A stretch of 64,000 nucleotides of DNA from an uncultured Colwellia sp. (GCA_913058245.1 CAJXQJ010000006.1:124001-188000), one strand, 5' to 3'; positions 45,998-56,203 are shown, numbered from the stretch's first letter. Program-made: numbers and translations. The notes: a model not told the origin generated them from the sequence alone.

Positions 45998-47755
45998 ATG
46001 GCAGGCATGATCCCTCGACAATTTATTGATGACTTATTGGCTCGTGCCGATATTGTTGAATTAATTGACTCGCGTGTGCCATTAAAGAAAGCCGGTAAAA
46101 ATTATCAAGCTTGTTGCCCATTCCATACCGAAAAGTCACCTTCTTTTAGTGTCAGTCAAGACAAGCAATTTTATCACTGTTTCGGCTGCGGAGAACACGG
46201 TAACGCCATTTCATTTTTAATGGAATTTGACCGTTTAGAGTTTCCAGATGCCGTAGAAGAGCTTGCTTCGCATTACAATATGGACGTACCACGCGAGCAA
46301 TCAAACCGTACTCCTGCCCAGCAAAAACAAGATCAAAAAGTTTACCTGCAAAAACAAGATGATTACGAGCTGATGGCACAAATCAGCCGCTTCTTTCAGC
46401 AACAATTAAAATCAGCAGAAGATAAAGATGTTGCCATTAACTACTTAAAAGGTCGTGGTTTAAGTGGTGAAATTGTCAAACGGTTTGGTATCGGTTATAT
46501 CAGCGATGCATGGGACGGCATGATGAAAGTATTTGGCCGTAGCAGCCAAATCAATCAACAATTAGTTGATTTAGGTATGGCGATTCAAGGCGATAAAAAC
46601 CGACCATACGATAGATTTAGAGGCAGAATACAATTCCCAATCCGTGATAAACGTGGTCGCGTTATTGGATTTGGTGGCCGAGTACTGGGCGATGGTACAC
46701 CCAAATACCTAAACTCACCGGAAACCAGAATTTATCATAAAGGCCAAGAACTCTATGGCTTATATGAAGCAAAGCAAGCAAGCAAACAATTAACTAGATT
46801 AGTTGTAGTTGAAGGTTATATGGATGTTGTGGCCCTTGCACAACATGGCGTTGATTACGCTGTAGCATCTCTTGGTACCGCAACTACCCCTGAGCAATTA
46901 CAAACATTGTTTCGAACAGTAAAAGAAGTTATCTGTTGCTACGACGGTGATAGAGCCGGACGTGATGCAGCATGGCGAGCCATGGACAATGCTTTGCCGA
47001 TGATTCAAGACGGCTATAGCTTGAAGTTTGTTTTCTTACCAGATGGCGAAGATCCTGATTCCCTAATTAGAGAACAAGGTCAAACTGCTTTCGAAAATAT
47101 ATTAGACAAAGCGACACCATTATCACAATTTTTATTCGACCACCTATTATCACAACTTGATATGTCATCAGCGGAAGGCAAAGGCGCAGCAGTTGGTGCC
47201 TTCCAACCCTACTTAGCTAAACTACCAGAAAGTAACCTTAAAGACGCGATTGTCACTAAGTTGGCGAATCAGTTTGGCGCAAACAATGAAATGCAGTTAA
47301 AAAAATTGCAGCAAAGTTTTACCCAAAAAGACAACAATAAACCCAAATCAGGTAAAACTAAAATAACACCAGTAAGACTGGCTATTGCATTATTACTAGA
47401 GCATCCCCATATAGTAGAAGTATTACCAGACCCAGCAATTTTACAGCAATTAAATATGCCGGGAATTCCACTATTGAACCAGCTTTTAGCGCTGTGTAAA
47501 CAAAATTCAAAAGTGAATAGTGCGCAATTGATTGAACACTTTAGGGGCCAGGAAGCCGGAAAACAGTTAACGAAGTTGATGTGTTTAGAGCATCATGTTG
47601 AACCAGAAAATGCAGAAAGTATGTTTCTTGACTTAATTGAGAACTTTTTAAATGTTTTTATTGAGCAAAGAACAGAACAATTACTGGAAAAAGAACGTAA
47701 CGGCGGCTTAAATAAAACCGAGAAGCAAGAACTACACGGTTTACTAAGCGCATAA
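45998..47755 (+). CDS. dnaG: DNA primase
   Basis: DnaG makes RNA primers at the replication fork. An N-terminal zinc finger CPFHTEKSPSF...FHCFGCG-type (CCPFH and CFGCG) lies at about residues 39-65. The TOPRIM core contains VVVEGYMDVVAL and CYDGDRAGRDAAW at about 265-325. The C-terminal 150 residues bind DnaB. At 585 residues it is full length. It is in the rpsU-dnaG-rpoD operon. Confidence 0.97.
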   Translation: MAGMIPRQFIDDLLARADIVELIDSRVPLKKAGKNYQACCPFHTEKSPSFSVSQDKQFYHCFGCGEHGNAISFLMEFDRLEFPDAVEELASHYNMDVPREQSNRTPAQQKQDQKVYLQKQDDYELMAQISRFFQQQLKSAEDKDVAINYLKGRGLSGEIVKRFGIGYISDAWDGMMKVFGRSSQINQQLVDLGMAIQGDKNRPYDRFRGRIQFPIRDKRGRVIGFGGRVLGDGTPKYLNSPETRIYHKGQELYGLYEAKQASKQLTRLVVVEGYMDVVALAQHGVDYAVASLGTATTPEQLQTLFRTVKEVICCYDGDRAGRDAAWRAMDNALPMIQDGYSLKFVFLPDGEDPDSLIREQGQTAFENILDKATPLSQFLFDHLLSQLDMSSAEGKGAAVGAFQPYLAKLPESNLKDAIVTKLANQFGANNEMQLKKLQQSFTQKDNNKPKSGKTKITPVRLAIALLLEHPHIVEVLPDPAILQQLNMPGIPLLNQLLALCKQNSKVNSAQLIEHFRGQEAGKQLTKLMCLEHHVEPENAESMFLDLIENFLNVFIEQRTEQLLEKERNGGLNKTEKQELHGLLSA

Positions 47756-47828
47756 AATTAATATAGTTGTACTATATTTAAACAAATAGAAGCACAGTTT
47801 TTCGCTGGTAATATAGTAAACATTTCGC

Positions 47829-47834
47829 TATAAT
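47829..47834 (+). promoter_or_regulatory. Possible internal promoter -10 before rpoD
   Basis: A perfect TATAAT lies 53 bp before the rpoD ATG in the dnaG-rpoD gap. The best -35 candidate 17 bp upstream is weak (TGGTAA-like). Internal rpoD promoters are known in E. coli; this one is a guess from the hexamer. Confidence 0.35.
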
Positions 47835-47886
47835 TTCCGGCTTACTGTTGTATTTTTGATAGCCATAAATAGGTGGACACTCGTCA

Positions 47887-49731
47887 ATGGATCAAGCCCC
47901 ACAATCTAGACTTAAAGAGTTAATAACCAAAGGTAAAGAGCAAGGTTATTTAACTTTTGCAGAAGTTAACGATCATCTCCCTCAGGATATTATCGATTCC
48001 GATCAAGTTGAAGACATCATTCGAATGATTAACGACATGGGTATTCAGGTGTTTGAAAACGCACCGGATAACGACACGTTAATGATGAGTGAAGCAAACA
48101 CTGATGAAGATGCAGCTGAAGCTGCAGCACAAGCGCTTGCAACTGTCGAAAGTGAAATCGGTCGCACTACTGACCCTGTACGTATGTATATGCGTGAAAT
48201 GGGTACAGTTGAACTTCTAACACGTAAAGGCGAAATTGTAATCGCTAAACGTATTGAAGAAGGTATCAAAGAAGTACAACGCAGTGTTTCTGAATACCCG
48301 CCAGCAATTAATTATTTGCTAGAGCAATGGGATAACTTTGAAGCTGAAGAAGTTCGCTTAAGCGACATTATTGTTGGTTTCCTTGACCCTGACGCTGAAG
48401 ATGAAGAAATTCCTGCTGCGGCAACTCACATCGGTTCTGAACTTTCTAAAGAAGATTTAGAAGACGAAGATGATGATAAGTCAGATGATGATGAAGACGA
48501 GGAAGAAGAAGATACTGGTCCTTGTCCAGAAGAAGCACGTGAGAAATTCAACTCGCTACGCGAAGCTTACGAAAATGCCAATAAAGTAATTGACGCTAAA
48601 GGTCGCGGCCATGCTGATGCACAAGTAGCAATTGACGCCTTAGCTGAAGTATTTAAAGAATTCCGCATTGTGCCGAAAGTATTTGATCGTCTTGTTAAAA
48701 ACATGCGTAGCGTTATGGATCGCTTGCGTGTTCAAGAACGTTTAATCATGAAGCATTGTGTTGTTGGCGCTGGTATGCCAAAAGCAACCTTCATCAAAAT
48801 TTTCCCAGGTAATGAAACCTCGAAAGATTGGTTTGAAGCGCAAAAAGCGGCAGGTGAGCCACACTCTAAGCGTATGGCTGACATTGAACTTGATGTTGAA
48901 CGCTGTATCTACAAGTTGAACATGTTGGAAGAAGAAACTTACCTAAATGTTCATGGCATTAAAGATATCAACCGTCGTATGTCAATCGGTGAAGCGAAAG
49001 CTCGTCGTGCGAAGAAAGAAATGGTTGAAGCTAACTTACGTCTTGTAATTTCCATTGCGAAAAAATACACCAACCGTGGTTTACAATTCTTGGATTTAAT
49101 TCAAGAAGGTAACATTGGCTTAATGAAAGCCGTTGACAAGTTTGAATACCGTCGTGGTTACAAATTCTCAACTTATGCAACATGGTGGATTCGTCAAGCA
49201 ATTACCCGTTCAATTGCCGACCAAGCACGTACAATACGTATTCCGGTACATATGATTGAAACGATTAATAAACTTAACCGTATTTCACGTCAAATGTTAC
49301 AAGAAATGGGCCGTGAACCAACACCTGAAGAATTAGCTGAACGCATGATAATGCCAGAAGACAAAATTCGTAAAGTGTTGAAAATTGCTAAAGAGCCTAT
49401 TTCAATGGAAACACCAATTGGTGACGATGAAGATTCGCACTTAGGTGACTTTATTGAAGATGGCAGCGGCGAATTACCTGTTGATTCTGCAACATCTGAA
49501 AACTTGAAAGATGCAACGCACGAAGTATTGGCTGGTTTGACCGCTCGTGAAGCAAAAGTTTTAAGAATGCGCTTCGGTATTGACATGAATACTGATCACA
49601 CTTTAGAAGAAGTAGGTAAGCAGTTTGACGTAACACGTGAGCGTATTCGTCAAATTGAAGCAAAAGCGTTACGTAAATTACGTCACCCTTCTCGTTCTGA
49701 GCAACTGAAAAGCTTCTTAGACGGCGAGTAA
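47887..49731 (+). CDS. rpoD: RNA polymerase primary sigma factor RpoD
   Basis: This is sigma-70, 614 residues. Region 1.1 occupies about residues 1-80. The non-conserved region holds a strongly acidic run at about 190-215. Region 2 contains [20 protein letters not shown], and region 4 the [29 protein letters not shown]. It is the last gene of the macromolecular synthesis operon, followed by a strong terminator. Confidence 0.98.
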   Translation: MDQAPQSRLKELITKGKEQGYLTFAEVNDHLPQDIIDSDQVEDIIRMINDMGIQVFENAPDNDTLMMSEANTDEDAAEAAAQALATVESEIGRTTDPVRMYMREMGTVELLTRKGEIVIAKRIEEGIKEVQRSVSEYPPAINYLLEQWDNFEAEEVRLSDIIVGFLDPDAEDEEIPAAATHIGSELSKEDLEDEDDDKSDDDEDEEEEDTGPCPEEAREKFNSLREAYENANKVIDAKGRGHADAQVAIDALAEVFKEFRIVPKVFDRLVKNMRSVMDRLRVQERLIMKHCVVGAGMPKATFIKIFPGNETSKDWFEAQKAAGEPHSKRMADIELDVERCIYKLNMLEEETYLNVHGIKDINRRMSIGEAKARRAKKEMVEANLRLVISIAKKYTNRGLQFLDLIQEGNIGLMKAVDKFEYRRGYKFSTYATWWIRQAITRSIADQARTIRIPVHMIETINKLNRISRQMLQEMGREPTPEELAERMIMPEDKIRKVLKIAKEPISMETPIGDDEDSHLGDFIEDGSGELPVDSATSENLKDATHEVLAGLTAREAKVLRMRFGIDMNTDHTLEEVGKQFDVTRERIRQIEAKALRKLRHPSRSEQLKSFLDGE

Positions 49732-49781
49732 GCTTAGTGAATTAATCGATGTGATACTGTTATTCACATCAATATGAACAT

Positions 49782-49810
49782 AAAATCCAGCGTATAGCTG
49801 GATTTTTTTT
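49782..49810 (+). terminator. Terminator of rpoD
   Basis: AAAATCCAGC and GCTGGATTTT pair around a 4-nt loop and run into eight T, about 50 bp past the rpoD stop. Confidence 0.9.
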
Positions 49811-49849
49811 ACCTGAATTCTACCTGTCGAATGAAAATTATATAATGGC

Positions 49850-51007
49850 TTAGCGCTCAATTGCATGTTTAGCTGAAGTTAAAAACTCTTGGTCCGTCAA
49901 GGTGTGCAAAAACGCTATCAAGTCTTGCTTCTCCTCCAGTGTTAGCTCAAACCCTTTTACAAACTGGCTCTTAAAACGATTAGCTCGTCCATCGCCCTGA
50001 TATATTCCTTGCTCAATATTCCGGCCACCTGCGGCATAAATGTCAATTACATCCGATAACGTTGCTACACTGCCATCATGCATGTAAGGAGCGCTGTATT
50101 CGATATTACGTAGCGTTGGCGCTCTAAATCGGCCATCGTCTTTCGCTAAGGTAGAAATTTCTGCTAGTCCGGTATCATTTGTTGGATAACCACCCTGCTG
50201 ATTTTTGCCAACCACATTGTAAAGACCGGTATTATGAAATGGCCGGCGATCAATTAGTTGCTGCTCATGGCCTGTTGATTGGGTAAAATTAAAACCGCCA
50301 TGGCAATGATGGCACTCTAAGCGCTCAGAAAAAAATAAATTCATGCCACGAATTGCTGACTCAGAAATGGCGCTGTCATCACCCAAATAAGCATATTGAT
50401 CAAATGGCGAATTTAATGAAATAAGGCTACGTATGTAACTCGCTAATGCTTTCACTATAAGCTCATAACTTATTGCTTGGTTCGGGAACGCTTGTTGAAA
50501 AAGTTGCTGATATTTCTCATTCTGAAAACGTGCTAATACTTCTTCTTCATGCCCGGTAATACCTAGTTCGACTGGATCTTCTCCAAACATAGGTAATAAA
50601 ATTTGTCGCTCTAAAGTTGTGATTCCATCATGCGCCCACGTGAGGGTCTTATTATATGCAATATTGACTAACGCTGGAGCATTACGTCTATGTATACCGC
50701 CAGTTGAGCCTATTGATACCGCCCGACTTTCTGCAAAAGCAAGCTTTTGCAAATGGCAACTTTCACATGACTGCTGCTGATTTGCCGATAAGTTTTTGTC
50801 AAAAAAAAGCGCCTTGCCGAGCACCACTTTTTCGTTACTCATCGGGTTGTTCTCTGGTACTTGCGGCTTAGGAAATCCATCCAATAGCGGCCATTGATAC
50901 GCTGCCTGTTTGTTATTCGAATAGTCACAACTTAGTAAGCAACAACTTATCAAGATGAAAAACAGAACACTTTTTACCTTATTCAACTTCACTTCCTTTA
51001 ACATCAT
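49850..51007 (-). CDS. MbnH-like di-heme cytochrome c peroxidase/MauG family protein
   Basis: This exported di-heme protein of the bacterial cytochrome c peroxidase/MauG fold has two CxxCH sites, CESCHLQ (about residue 80) and CHHCHGG (about 235). A lipoprotein signal peptide ends LLSC. It is paired with the upstream four-Cys MbnP-like gene, an arrangement called the metallo-mystery pair, in which MbnH is known to oxidise a Trp of MbnP to kynurenine. I therefore call it MbnH-like rather than a detoxifying peroxidase. The ATG at 51007 overlaps the partner gene; a TTG at 50986 after AAGGA is an alternative start. Confidence 0.82.
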   Translation of the reverse strand: MMLKEVKLNKVKSVLFFILISCCLLSCDYSNNKQAAYQWPLLDGFPKPQVPENNPMSNEKVVLGKALFFDKNLSANQQQSCESCHLQKLAFAESRAVSIGSTGGIHRRNAPALVNIAYNKTLTWAHDGITTLERQILLPMFGEDPVELGITGHEEEVLARFQNEKYQQLFQQAFPNQAISYELIVKALASYIRSLISLNSPFDQYAYLGDDSAISESAIRGMNLFFSERLECHHCHGGFNFTQSTGHEQQLIDRRPFHNTGLYNVVGKNQQGGYPTNDTGLAEISTLAKDDGRFRAPTLRNIEYSAPYMHDGSVATLSDVIDIYAAGGRNIEQGIYQGDGRANRFKSQFVKGFELTLEEKQDLIAFLHTLTDQEFLTSAKHAIER

Positions 51008-51851
51008 TTATAGCTCGCTTTGTAGAAAACGTGCCATATTTATGCTGAACACTCAGAGGCTTATTGTATGTCGCCAAATTATTAAATAATTGCAAGCAGC
51101 TTTCGTTGTCACGCTCTGATTGACAATTAGCTTTTGACGACATTTCAACGTTATGCAATAAATGTGCTAAATTAAAGTTGAGTATTAATGCTTTACTATC
51201 TAGTTCATCAACAGGCAATTCAAACTCAAAGGTATTAGGGTAAAGGCACTTTTGTTTTGGTGGTCGCATAACACTTGCGGCTTTACAACCAGAAGAACCA
51301 AGGTGAAATATCCATTGATCGTCAACTGATGCAAACTCGGCTCTAATAAATTTATGGCCTGTTTGCCAAACCCAAAACATTGACGGTAAATTTAGTGGAC
51401 TTTGCTGACTAACCGGATTTAAGTGGTTAACATCAAACGGTACTCCTACAGTAAACTTAACTGAGCGAACTTTAGAAATATCAACATTATTTTCAAATAT
51501 GATTGACCAATACTCTGCATCATTTTTTTGAGAATGCTGTTTTTTTTCACGACAATTGGTACCTAAAAGCACAGTGTTAGAATTTTGAAATGCGTTTTTG
51601 GTTAATTGTAAATGTTGCCACCCTTGCCCTTCAACTTCGATTTCAATATCACTAAGGAAAAATTGCAATTGTTCAATAAACCACGCCTCGCCACTATTTT
51701 TAGGGTCAAAGGTTGATTTACAGCCCAAGATGTTTTCATGCCATTGCAAATTCACTTTAATTTGTTGTACGGGGGAAGTGTTGATAAAAAAGAAATAGCC
51801 TGTACAACAAATAATGAAAAAGATAATAACAGTAATTTTTTTTGCTAACAT
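50979..51851 (-). CDS. MbnP-like copper-binding protein (metallo-mystery pair four-Cys protein)
   Basis: This 290-residue exported protein begins with an uncleaved or lipid-free N-terminal hydrophobic helix (residues 4-24). The mature part has the beta-sandwich pattern of MbnP: ENILGCKSTF, FIEQLQFFLSDIEIEV, GTNCRE, PSMFWVWQTGHKFIRAEF, GSSGCKAASV, KCLYP, then FELPVDELDSKALILNFNLAHLL. The spaced cysteines and the WxWQxGHK segment match the family that carries a kynurenine-based copper site. It overlaps the MbnH-like gene by 29 bp, so the two are translationally coupled. Confidence 0.8.
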   Translation of the reverse strand: MLAKKITVIIFFIICCTGYFFFINTSPVQQIKVNLQWHENILGCKSTFDPKNSGEAWFIEQLQFFLSDIEIEVEGQGWQHLQLTKNAFQNSNTVLLGTNCREKKQHSQKNDAEYWSIIFENNVDISKVRSVKFTVGVPFDVNHLNPVSQQSPLNLPSMFWVWQTGHKFIRAEFASVDDQWIFHLGSSGCKAASVMRPPKQKCLYPNTFEFELPVDELDSKALILNFNLAHLLHNVEMSSKANCQSERDNESCLQLFNNLATYNKPLSVQHKYGTFSTKRAINDVKGSEVE

Positions 51852-52004
51852 AAAACCTACAAAAACACTCTATAAACCAATGATTATAAATGAAAATACT
51901 TAAAACAAAGATAAATCCGCATTAGCTAAAAAGCAATGATTTAAAATACTATTCAAATAATGTAAAGTGCATATATAACATTTTATTAACATAAGGACTA
52001 TCTG

Positions 52005-54761
52005 ATGTTGCGAATAACATGGATATTTGTCATTACAGCGGCAATTTTTAATAGTCAGCTAACATTTGCCCATACTGAACATGATAAAGCACGTTTTGTC
52101 GCTGAAAATGGTAAAGATACTGGGAAATGTGATCAGGTACTAAGGCCTTGTAAGAGCATTGCCTATGCTGTTCAGCAAGCGAGTAAAGGCGATAAAATAC
52201 TCGTTGCCGCTGGCATATATACCATTACTAGCGAAGATGATCTATTCTATTTTAAAAGTGGTTTAGTTCCTATTAACGGCGGCTACAATCGATTCGATCA
52301 CTTTCAAAGCCAAAGCCCTCAGTCAAACGTTACGACTATTGTTGGTGTACCTTCTGAAATGCGTGCTGAAATAGAGAGAATGGGCTTTGCTGTTGCTGTA
52401 GATGGCAAATATAGCCTACAAAGTAAAACACTTAAGACTAAAATCGCCAGTTACAACGAAATGGGGAAATCACATGGAGCTGAGCAATGCATAAATAATA
52501 TTGCTGGTGTATTCGAGTGCGCTAATATTGACTTACTTGCTCATATGCCACTCAATAATTTTTCATCAAGACCAGGAGAAGCAAACGATATTTGGGGGCA
52601 CGTTGATTTAAACACAGGTTTAGAATATGCAATTATAGGGTTACAAAATGGTATATCCGTTGTAAACGTTTCTGATCCTGAAAACCCAAAAGAGGTCGGC
52701 ACTATCGACGGTGCAATCAGCACATGGCGTGATATTAAAGTATATCAATACTTTGACGAATCGCTTGATCTTTGGCGAGCATATGCATACGCAACTGTAG
52801 ATAGAAGTAATCAATTTGTTTCGGTAATCAGTCTCAATAATCTACCTGAAACTATAAACTTAGTCGAAAATAACTTCTCTGTAAGTAATGCTCATAATGT
52901 TTATATCTCTAATGTTGATCACTCTTTAAACATAGCTCTTGCAGATATGACTCCGAGTTTACAATTAGTTGGCTCAAATAAGTCTGGCGGAGCCTTCCGA
53001 AACTACTCTCTTGAAGACCCTAATACCATTTCGCTAACATCAACTAACTCAGCAGGTGACGGATATACGCATGATGGTGCATCTATTGTAATTAAAGACG
53101 AACGTAAAACGACAGAGTGTGCAGAGTCAGAAAAAAATTGTACAGTATTCATTGATTTTCAGGGCCGCGTAAATTCAACACAAGAAGACGTAATTAAACT
53201 GTGGAACATATCAGATCCAAGCAATTCAAAATTATTAAGCTCTGCTAGTTACAATGACATTTCTGTCGCTAATCAATATATTCATTCTGGTTGGGCAACT
53301 GAGGATAATAATTTCTTTCTAGCTCATGATGAGTTTGACGAAGGGAATGGTGGCTTAAATACAACAATTCGTATTTTTTCAATCGAAGAATTAAAAAAAC
53401 CACAACAAGTCGGAACATGGACAGGAACAACAAAATCCATTGACCACAATGGATTTGTACGCGGTAACCGATACTATATGTCCAATTATATGAAGGGCTT
53501 AACTGTTTTAGATATTTCGGATCCTTCAACCCCTTTGGAAGTAGGTAACTTTGACACATATACAACAGGAAATCATGCAAGTTATAATGGTGCATGGGGC
53601 GTATATCCATTCCTTCCTTCAGGTAATATTTTAGTTAGTGACATTACTGGCGGCTTATTTATATTAAAAGATAATACTCTAGGCTCAACACAAGGGACTA
53701 TATCGTTTAATCAAGCAGAAGCATCTGTAAATCAAGGACAAAACTTACAAGTTGATGTATATCGCAATGATCCTTCAGATAGTGCTTCTAGTGTTGCAGT
53801 GTCGTACGAACTTCTGCCTGGTAGCGCAATACAAGAGCAAGACTATACCCATGTATCAGGTACATTAACTTGGAACAATAATGAAGATGGCGTTCAATCA
53901 TTTACAATTCCTGTTGCTGCAGAAGGGAATACTACAGAACTCCAAGAAGTTTTCTTTGTTCGTTTGTTTGATCCTCGAAATGGTGCAACTCTATCTTCTC
54001 CATCTTACTTAAAAGTCAATATTGATGGAGCAATAAATAGCGGTAAAGTAGGATTTACGCTTTCGGAAATCGCAGTGTCGGAAAATCAAGGCACGCTAAA
54101 TATAGACGTAGCTAGAAATGGTAGTAGCTCCGGAGAGGTTGTTGTTAACTATAGCTTACGCAATGTTAGCGCAGAAACAGGACTTGATATTGAAGCTATA
54201 GCAGGAACACTAACATGGCAAGACGGTAACAGTGAAAATAAAACGATAACACTAACATTGATAAATGATAGCGAAACCGAAGAGGACGAAACTATAGAGT
54301 TAGTTCTTGATTCAACTGACCCAAATATTCTAGGCGCAAGTGACGTAATTACCATCACAATAAATGACGATGATAGTAATACTGCGCCTGCAGTCACTCT
54401 TACTGAAGACAGAGAAGAGAATACAGGCGCAACAGTGACAGTTACCGCTACCGCGTCAGATAATGAAAATGACCCTCTTACCTACAATTGGCAACAAACT
54501 TCAGGTACAGCAGTAACATTGAATAACGCTGACACTCTATCAGTAAATTTTGTTGCACCGGCAGCGGCTGGCACCATTGAATTGTCTTTCACCGCCACAG
54601 ATTCAAAAGGATTATCAACCAGCAGCACAATCACACTAACAATTGTTTCACCACCGGTAGTAAGCCCAGCACCAACAACGACCTCGTCATCAGGCGGTGG
54701 TGCAATAGTTTATTTACTGCTTTTACTAATACCAATGCTTTTACGCAGACGAATAAAATAG
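52005..54761 (+). CDS. Choice-of-anchor B family secreted protein with Calx-beta domains and GlyGly-CTERM-like anchor
   Basis: This large secreted protein of 918 residues has a signal peptide MLRITWIFVITAAIFNSQLTFA. Residues about 25-130 look like a pectate-lyase/DUF1565-type beta-helix start (GKCDQVLRPCKSIAYAVQQASKGDKILVAAG). About 165-560 is the choice-of-anchor B beta-propeller with LVIVD-type repeats (GIYPC-like GVFECANIDLLAHM, NDIWGHVD, VVNVSDPENPKEVG). Two Calx-beta domains follow at about 570-790, then an Ig/cadherin-like domain. The end, SSSGGGAIVYLLLLLIPMLLRRR, is a GlyGly-CTERM-type sorting signal. It diverges from the MbnP/MbnH pair. Confidence 0.8.
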   Translation: MLRITWIFVITAAIFNSQLTFAHTEHDKARFVAENGKDTGKCDQVLRPCKSIAYAVQQASKGDKILVAAGIYTITSEDDLFYFKSGLVPINGGYNRFDHFQSQSPQSNVTTIVGVPSEMRAEIERMGFAVAVDGKYSLQSKTLKTKIASYNEMGKSHGAEQCINNIAGVFECANIDLLAHMPLNNFSSRPGEANDIWGHVDLNTGLEYAIIGLQNGISVVNVSDPENPKEVGTIDGAISTWRDIKVYQYFDESLDLWRAYAYATVDRSNQFVSVISLNNLPETINLVENNFSVSNAHNVYISNVDHSLNIALADMTPSLQLVGSNKSGGAFRNYSLEDPNTISLTSTNSAGDGYTHDGASIVIKDERKTTECAESEKNCTVFIDFQGRVNSTQEDVIKLWNISDPSNSKLLSSASYNDISVANQYIHSGWATEDNNFFLAHDEFDEGNGGLNTTIRIFSIEELKKPQQVGTWTGTTKSIDHNGFVRGNRYYMSNYMKGLTVLDISDPSTPLEVGNFDTYTTGNHASYNGAWGVYPFLPSGNILVSDITGGLFILKDNTLGSTQGTISFNQAEASVNQGQNLQVDVYRNDPSDSASSVAVSYELLPGSAIQEQDYTHVSGTLTWNNNEDGVQSFTIPVAAEGNTTELQEVFFVRLFDPRNGATLSSPSYLKVNIDGAINSGKVGFTLSEIAVSENQGTLNIDVARNGSSSGEVVVNYSLRNVSAETGLDIEAIAGTLTWQDGNSENKTITLTLINDSETEEDETIELVLDSTDPNILGASDVITITINDDDSNTAPAVTLTEDREENTGATVTVTATASDNENDPLTYNWQQTSGTAVTLNNADTLSVNFVAPAAAGTIELSFTATDSKGLSTSSTITLTIVSPPVVSPAPTTTSSSGGGAIVYLLLLLIPMLLRRRIK

Positions 54762-54772
54762 GCAAATTTTCT

Positions 54773-54809
54773 ACTTGAACGATTAGGATAAGCGACTAAT
54801 CGTTCAAGT
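54773..54809 (+). terminator. Hairpin after the choice-of-anchor B gene
   Basis: Perfect 14-bp arms ACTTGAACGATTAG and CTAATCGTTCAAGT surround a 9-nt loop, 12 bp after the stop codon. There is no T run afterwards, so it may act as a stabilising 3' structure as well as a terminator. Confidence 0.55.
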
Positions 54810-54854
54810 ATTAAACTATCAGATTCATTTCTCAGGTTTTTTACCTTTTTAGTG

Positions 54855-54883
54855 GTGACAACAAAATAAAAAATGCTTATACT
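54855..54883 (+). promoter_or_regulatory. Promoter of tRNA-Ile2
   Basis: GTGACA and TATACT are spaced by exactly 17 bp and followed by a GC-rich discriminator (TCTCGCCGC), typical of stable-RNA promoters under stringent control. It is about 50 bp before the tRNA. Confidence 0.65.
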
Positions 54884-54934
54884 TCTCGCCGCTTTTAGTT
54901 AACCTTCCTCGGTTAATCAGCAAAAGTAAAAGAT

Positions 54935-55011
54935 GGCCCCTTAGCTCAGTTGGTTAGAGCATCCGACTCATAATCGGCAGGTCCCCTGTTCAAGTCAGGG
55001 AGGGGCCACCA
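54935..55011 (+). tRNA. ileX: tRNA-Ile2 (CAU anticodon, lysidine-modified)
   Basis: The 77-nt sequence folds as a tRNA: acceptor GGCCCCT/AGGGGCC, D-stem GCTC/GAGC, anticodon loop CTCATAA (CAT at 54969-54971), T-arm CCCTG-TTCAAGT-CAGGG, and an encoded CCA. The acceptor stem with C4 and C5 matches E. coli ileX rather than elongator Met tRNA (GGCTACG), so I read it as tRNA-Ile2 for AUA codons, needing TilS. The first anticodon-stem pair is a T-C mismatch. Everything to its right looks accessory. Confidence 0.9.
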
Positions 55012-55606
55012 TTTTTCTTATAATATCAAATTCTTACCCGTAAAAATTCACCTGACGTTTTGTTAAAATCTTTTAATGCTATGTCTGTGCTATAACTTAA
55101 TGACATTATAAAAATCATGTGAATTATTTTGATAATTTTCGAATAAAATAATTTAAATAAATATTTAATCCTACGGCCTCAAAATATAGATAAACCAATA
55201 TCTACTTTTCAAGAGCAAGAATCACTCAAACAGCAAAGTAAATATAAGTTGTATTCAAGGATAAAGGCATTGATAAAATTATTAAAAATTTCGAGAACGA
55301 AATTCAGTAACTTTTCCTAATAATGAAACTGAAAATTGACAATAAATCTTAGCTTCATTAACTGTAATTCGTGGTGGTTATATAACAATCAAGTAGTGCA
55401 AAAACCAAGCAACAGTAATACTAAAGGCAGAGGAGAATTCAAATTTTAATCTGCTCTGCTGAAATTTATCACTGCAATAGGTGAGTTAAAATCTTAGAGT
55501 TTTAGTTAAAAAAACTACATACTAGAAACTATGGTAATATTTATTATAGTTTCTAGTATGTGAATCATTGATTAGCAGTGCACTGATGTTATTTAAATAT
55601 AAATTC
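55012..55606. other. Long AT-rich region next to the tRNA, no gene seen
   Basis: This is about 595 bp with stop codons in all frames at short intervals. The only structure I find is the 15-bp inverted repeat at 55518-55560, listed separately. It may be decayed integrated DNA, but no repeat of the tRNA 3' end was found. Confidence 0.5.
55518..55560. repeat. 15-bp perfect inverted repeat
   Basis: CATACTAGAAACTAT and ATAGTTTCTAGTATG flank a 13-nt loop. It lies about 47 bp past the end of the SnoaL-like gene on the minus strand and has no T run, so it is either an unusual terminator or the end of a small mobile element. Confidence 0.6.
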
Positions 55607-56044
55607 TCAAGTTGTCTCTATAACACCAAGTTGCAATGCTGCTTTAAGCGCATCCTCTTCACCTATCTCCTCTAAAGTTTTTCCGTCTTCAACTTTGAAA
55701 ATGGTCATACCTGAAAAATTAATGCTTTTGCCTGAATTTTTATCTAATTTACCAGCGGGGAGATCCGAAAACTCAGGCCCTGTATGAGTCCCTCCCTCCT
55801 GCCATCGCCCGAAGACATAGTTTTTATCGGCTAGTATTTCACCAACAACTTCAAATGCGAGATCAGGAAATGCAGCACGCAATCTACCAAGCATCCCCTT
55901 AATATCTTCAATACCGTGAAGTCGTCCGTGAATTGGGTATTGCATCACAATTTCATCAGCTGCAAGCTCATCTATTACTGATGGGCTATATGTCTCTCCC
56001 CATACAGCATTAAACCACTTTTCGACTATACGTTTATTATTCAT
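55607..56044 (-). CDS. SnoaL-like / NTF2-fold ester-cyclase family protein
   Basis: This 145-residue protein from the ATG at 56044 has the NTF2-like fold of SnoaL-type polyketide cyclases and related hydratases: NKRIVEKWFNAVWGE, FPDLAFEVVGEILADKNYVFGRWQEGGTHTG, ISFSGMTIFKVEDGKTLEE-like INFSGMTIFKVEDGK. Many such proteins have unknown substrates. It lies between the tRNA and a broken dps gene with no obvious operon. Confidence 0.8.
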   Translation of the reverse strand: MNNKRIVEKWFNAVWGETYSPSVIDELAADEIVMQYPIHGRLHGIEDIKGMLGRLRAAFPDLAFEVVGEILADKNYVFGRWQEGGTHTGPEFSDLPAGKLDKNSGKSINFSGMTIFKVEDGKTLEEIGEEDALKAALQLGVIETT

Positions 56045-56203
56045 TTCATACTCCATGCTTTTAATTAGCTCTTAGCATAATAAGTCTAGCTATGAAAAAA
56101 ACTCCGATTCTGGCGCTCGAAAAATTAAACATAAAAATACCTATTTCTTAGTCAGCTTTTTACAACTTCGCTGAAATAACGAGTATGAATTGACCGAATA
56201 TAT

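Noticed and set aside
48045-49663. Several Ser-rich antisense frames over rpoD
   Set aside because: Typical complement-strand shadows of a codon-biased gene.
53269-53610. 113-residue antisense frame inside the choice-of-anchor-B gene
   Set aside because: Shadow of a large coding gene; no promoter, binding site or family.
54991-55011. Attachment-site duplication of the tRNA 3' end within the window
   Set aside because: I looked for a second GGGGCCACCA-type stretch to the right and found none; GGCCACC near 56.6 kb belongs to the IS terminal repeat.
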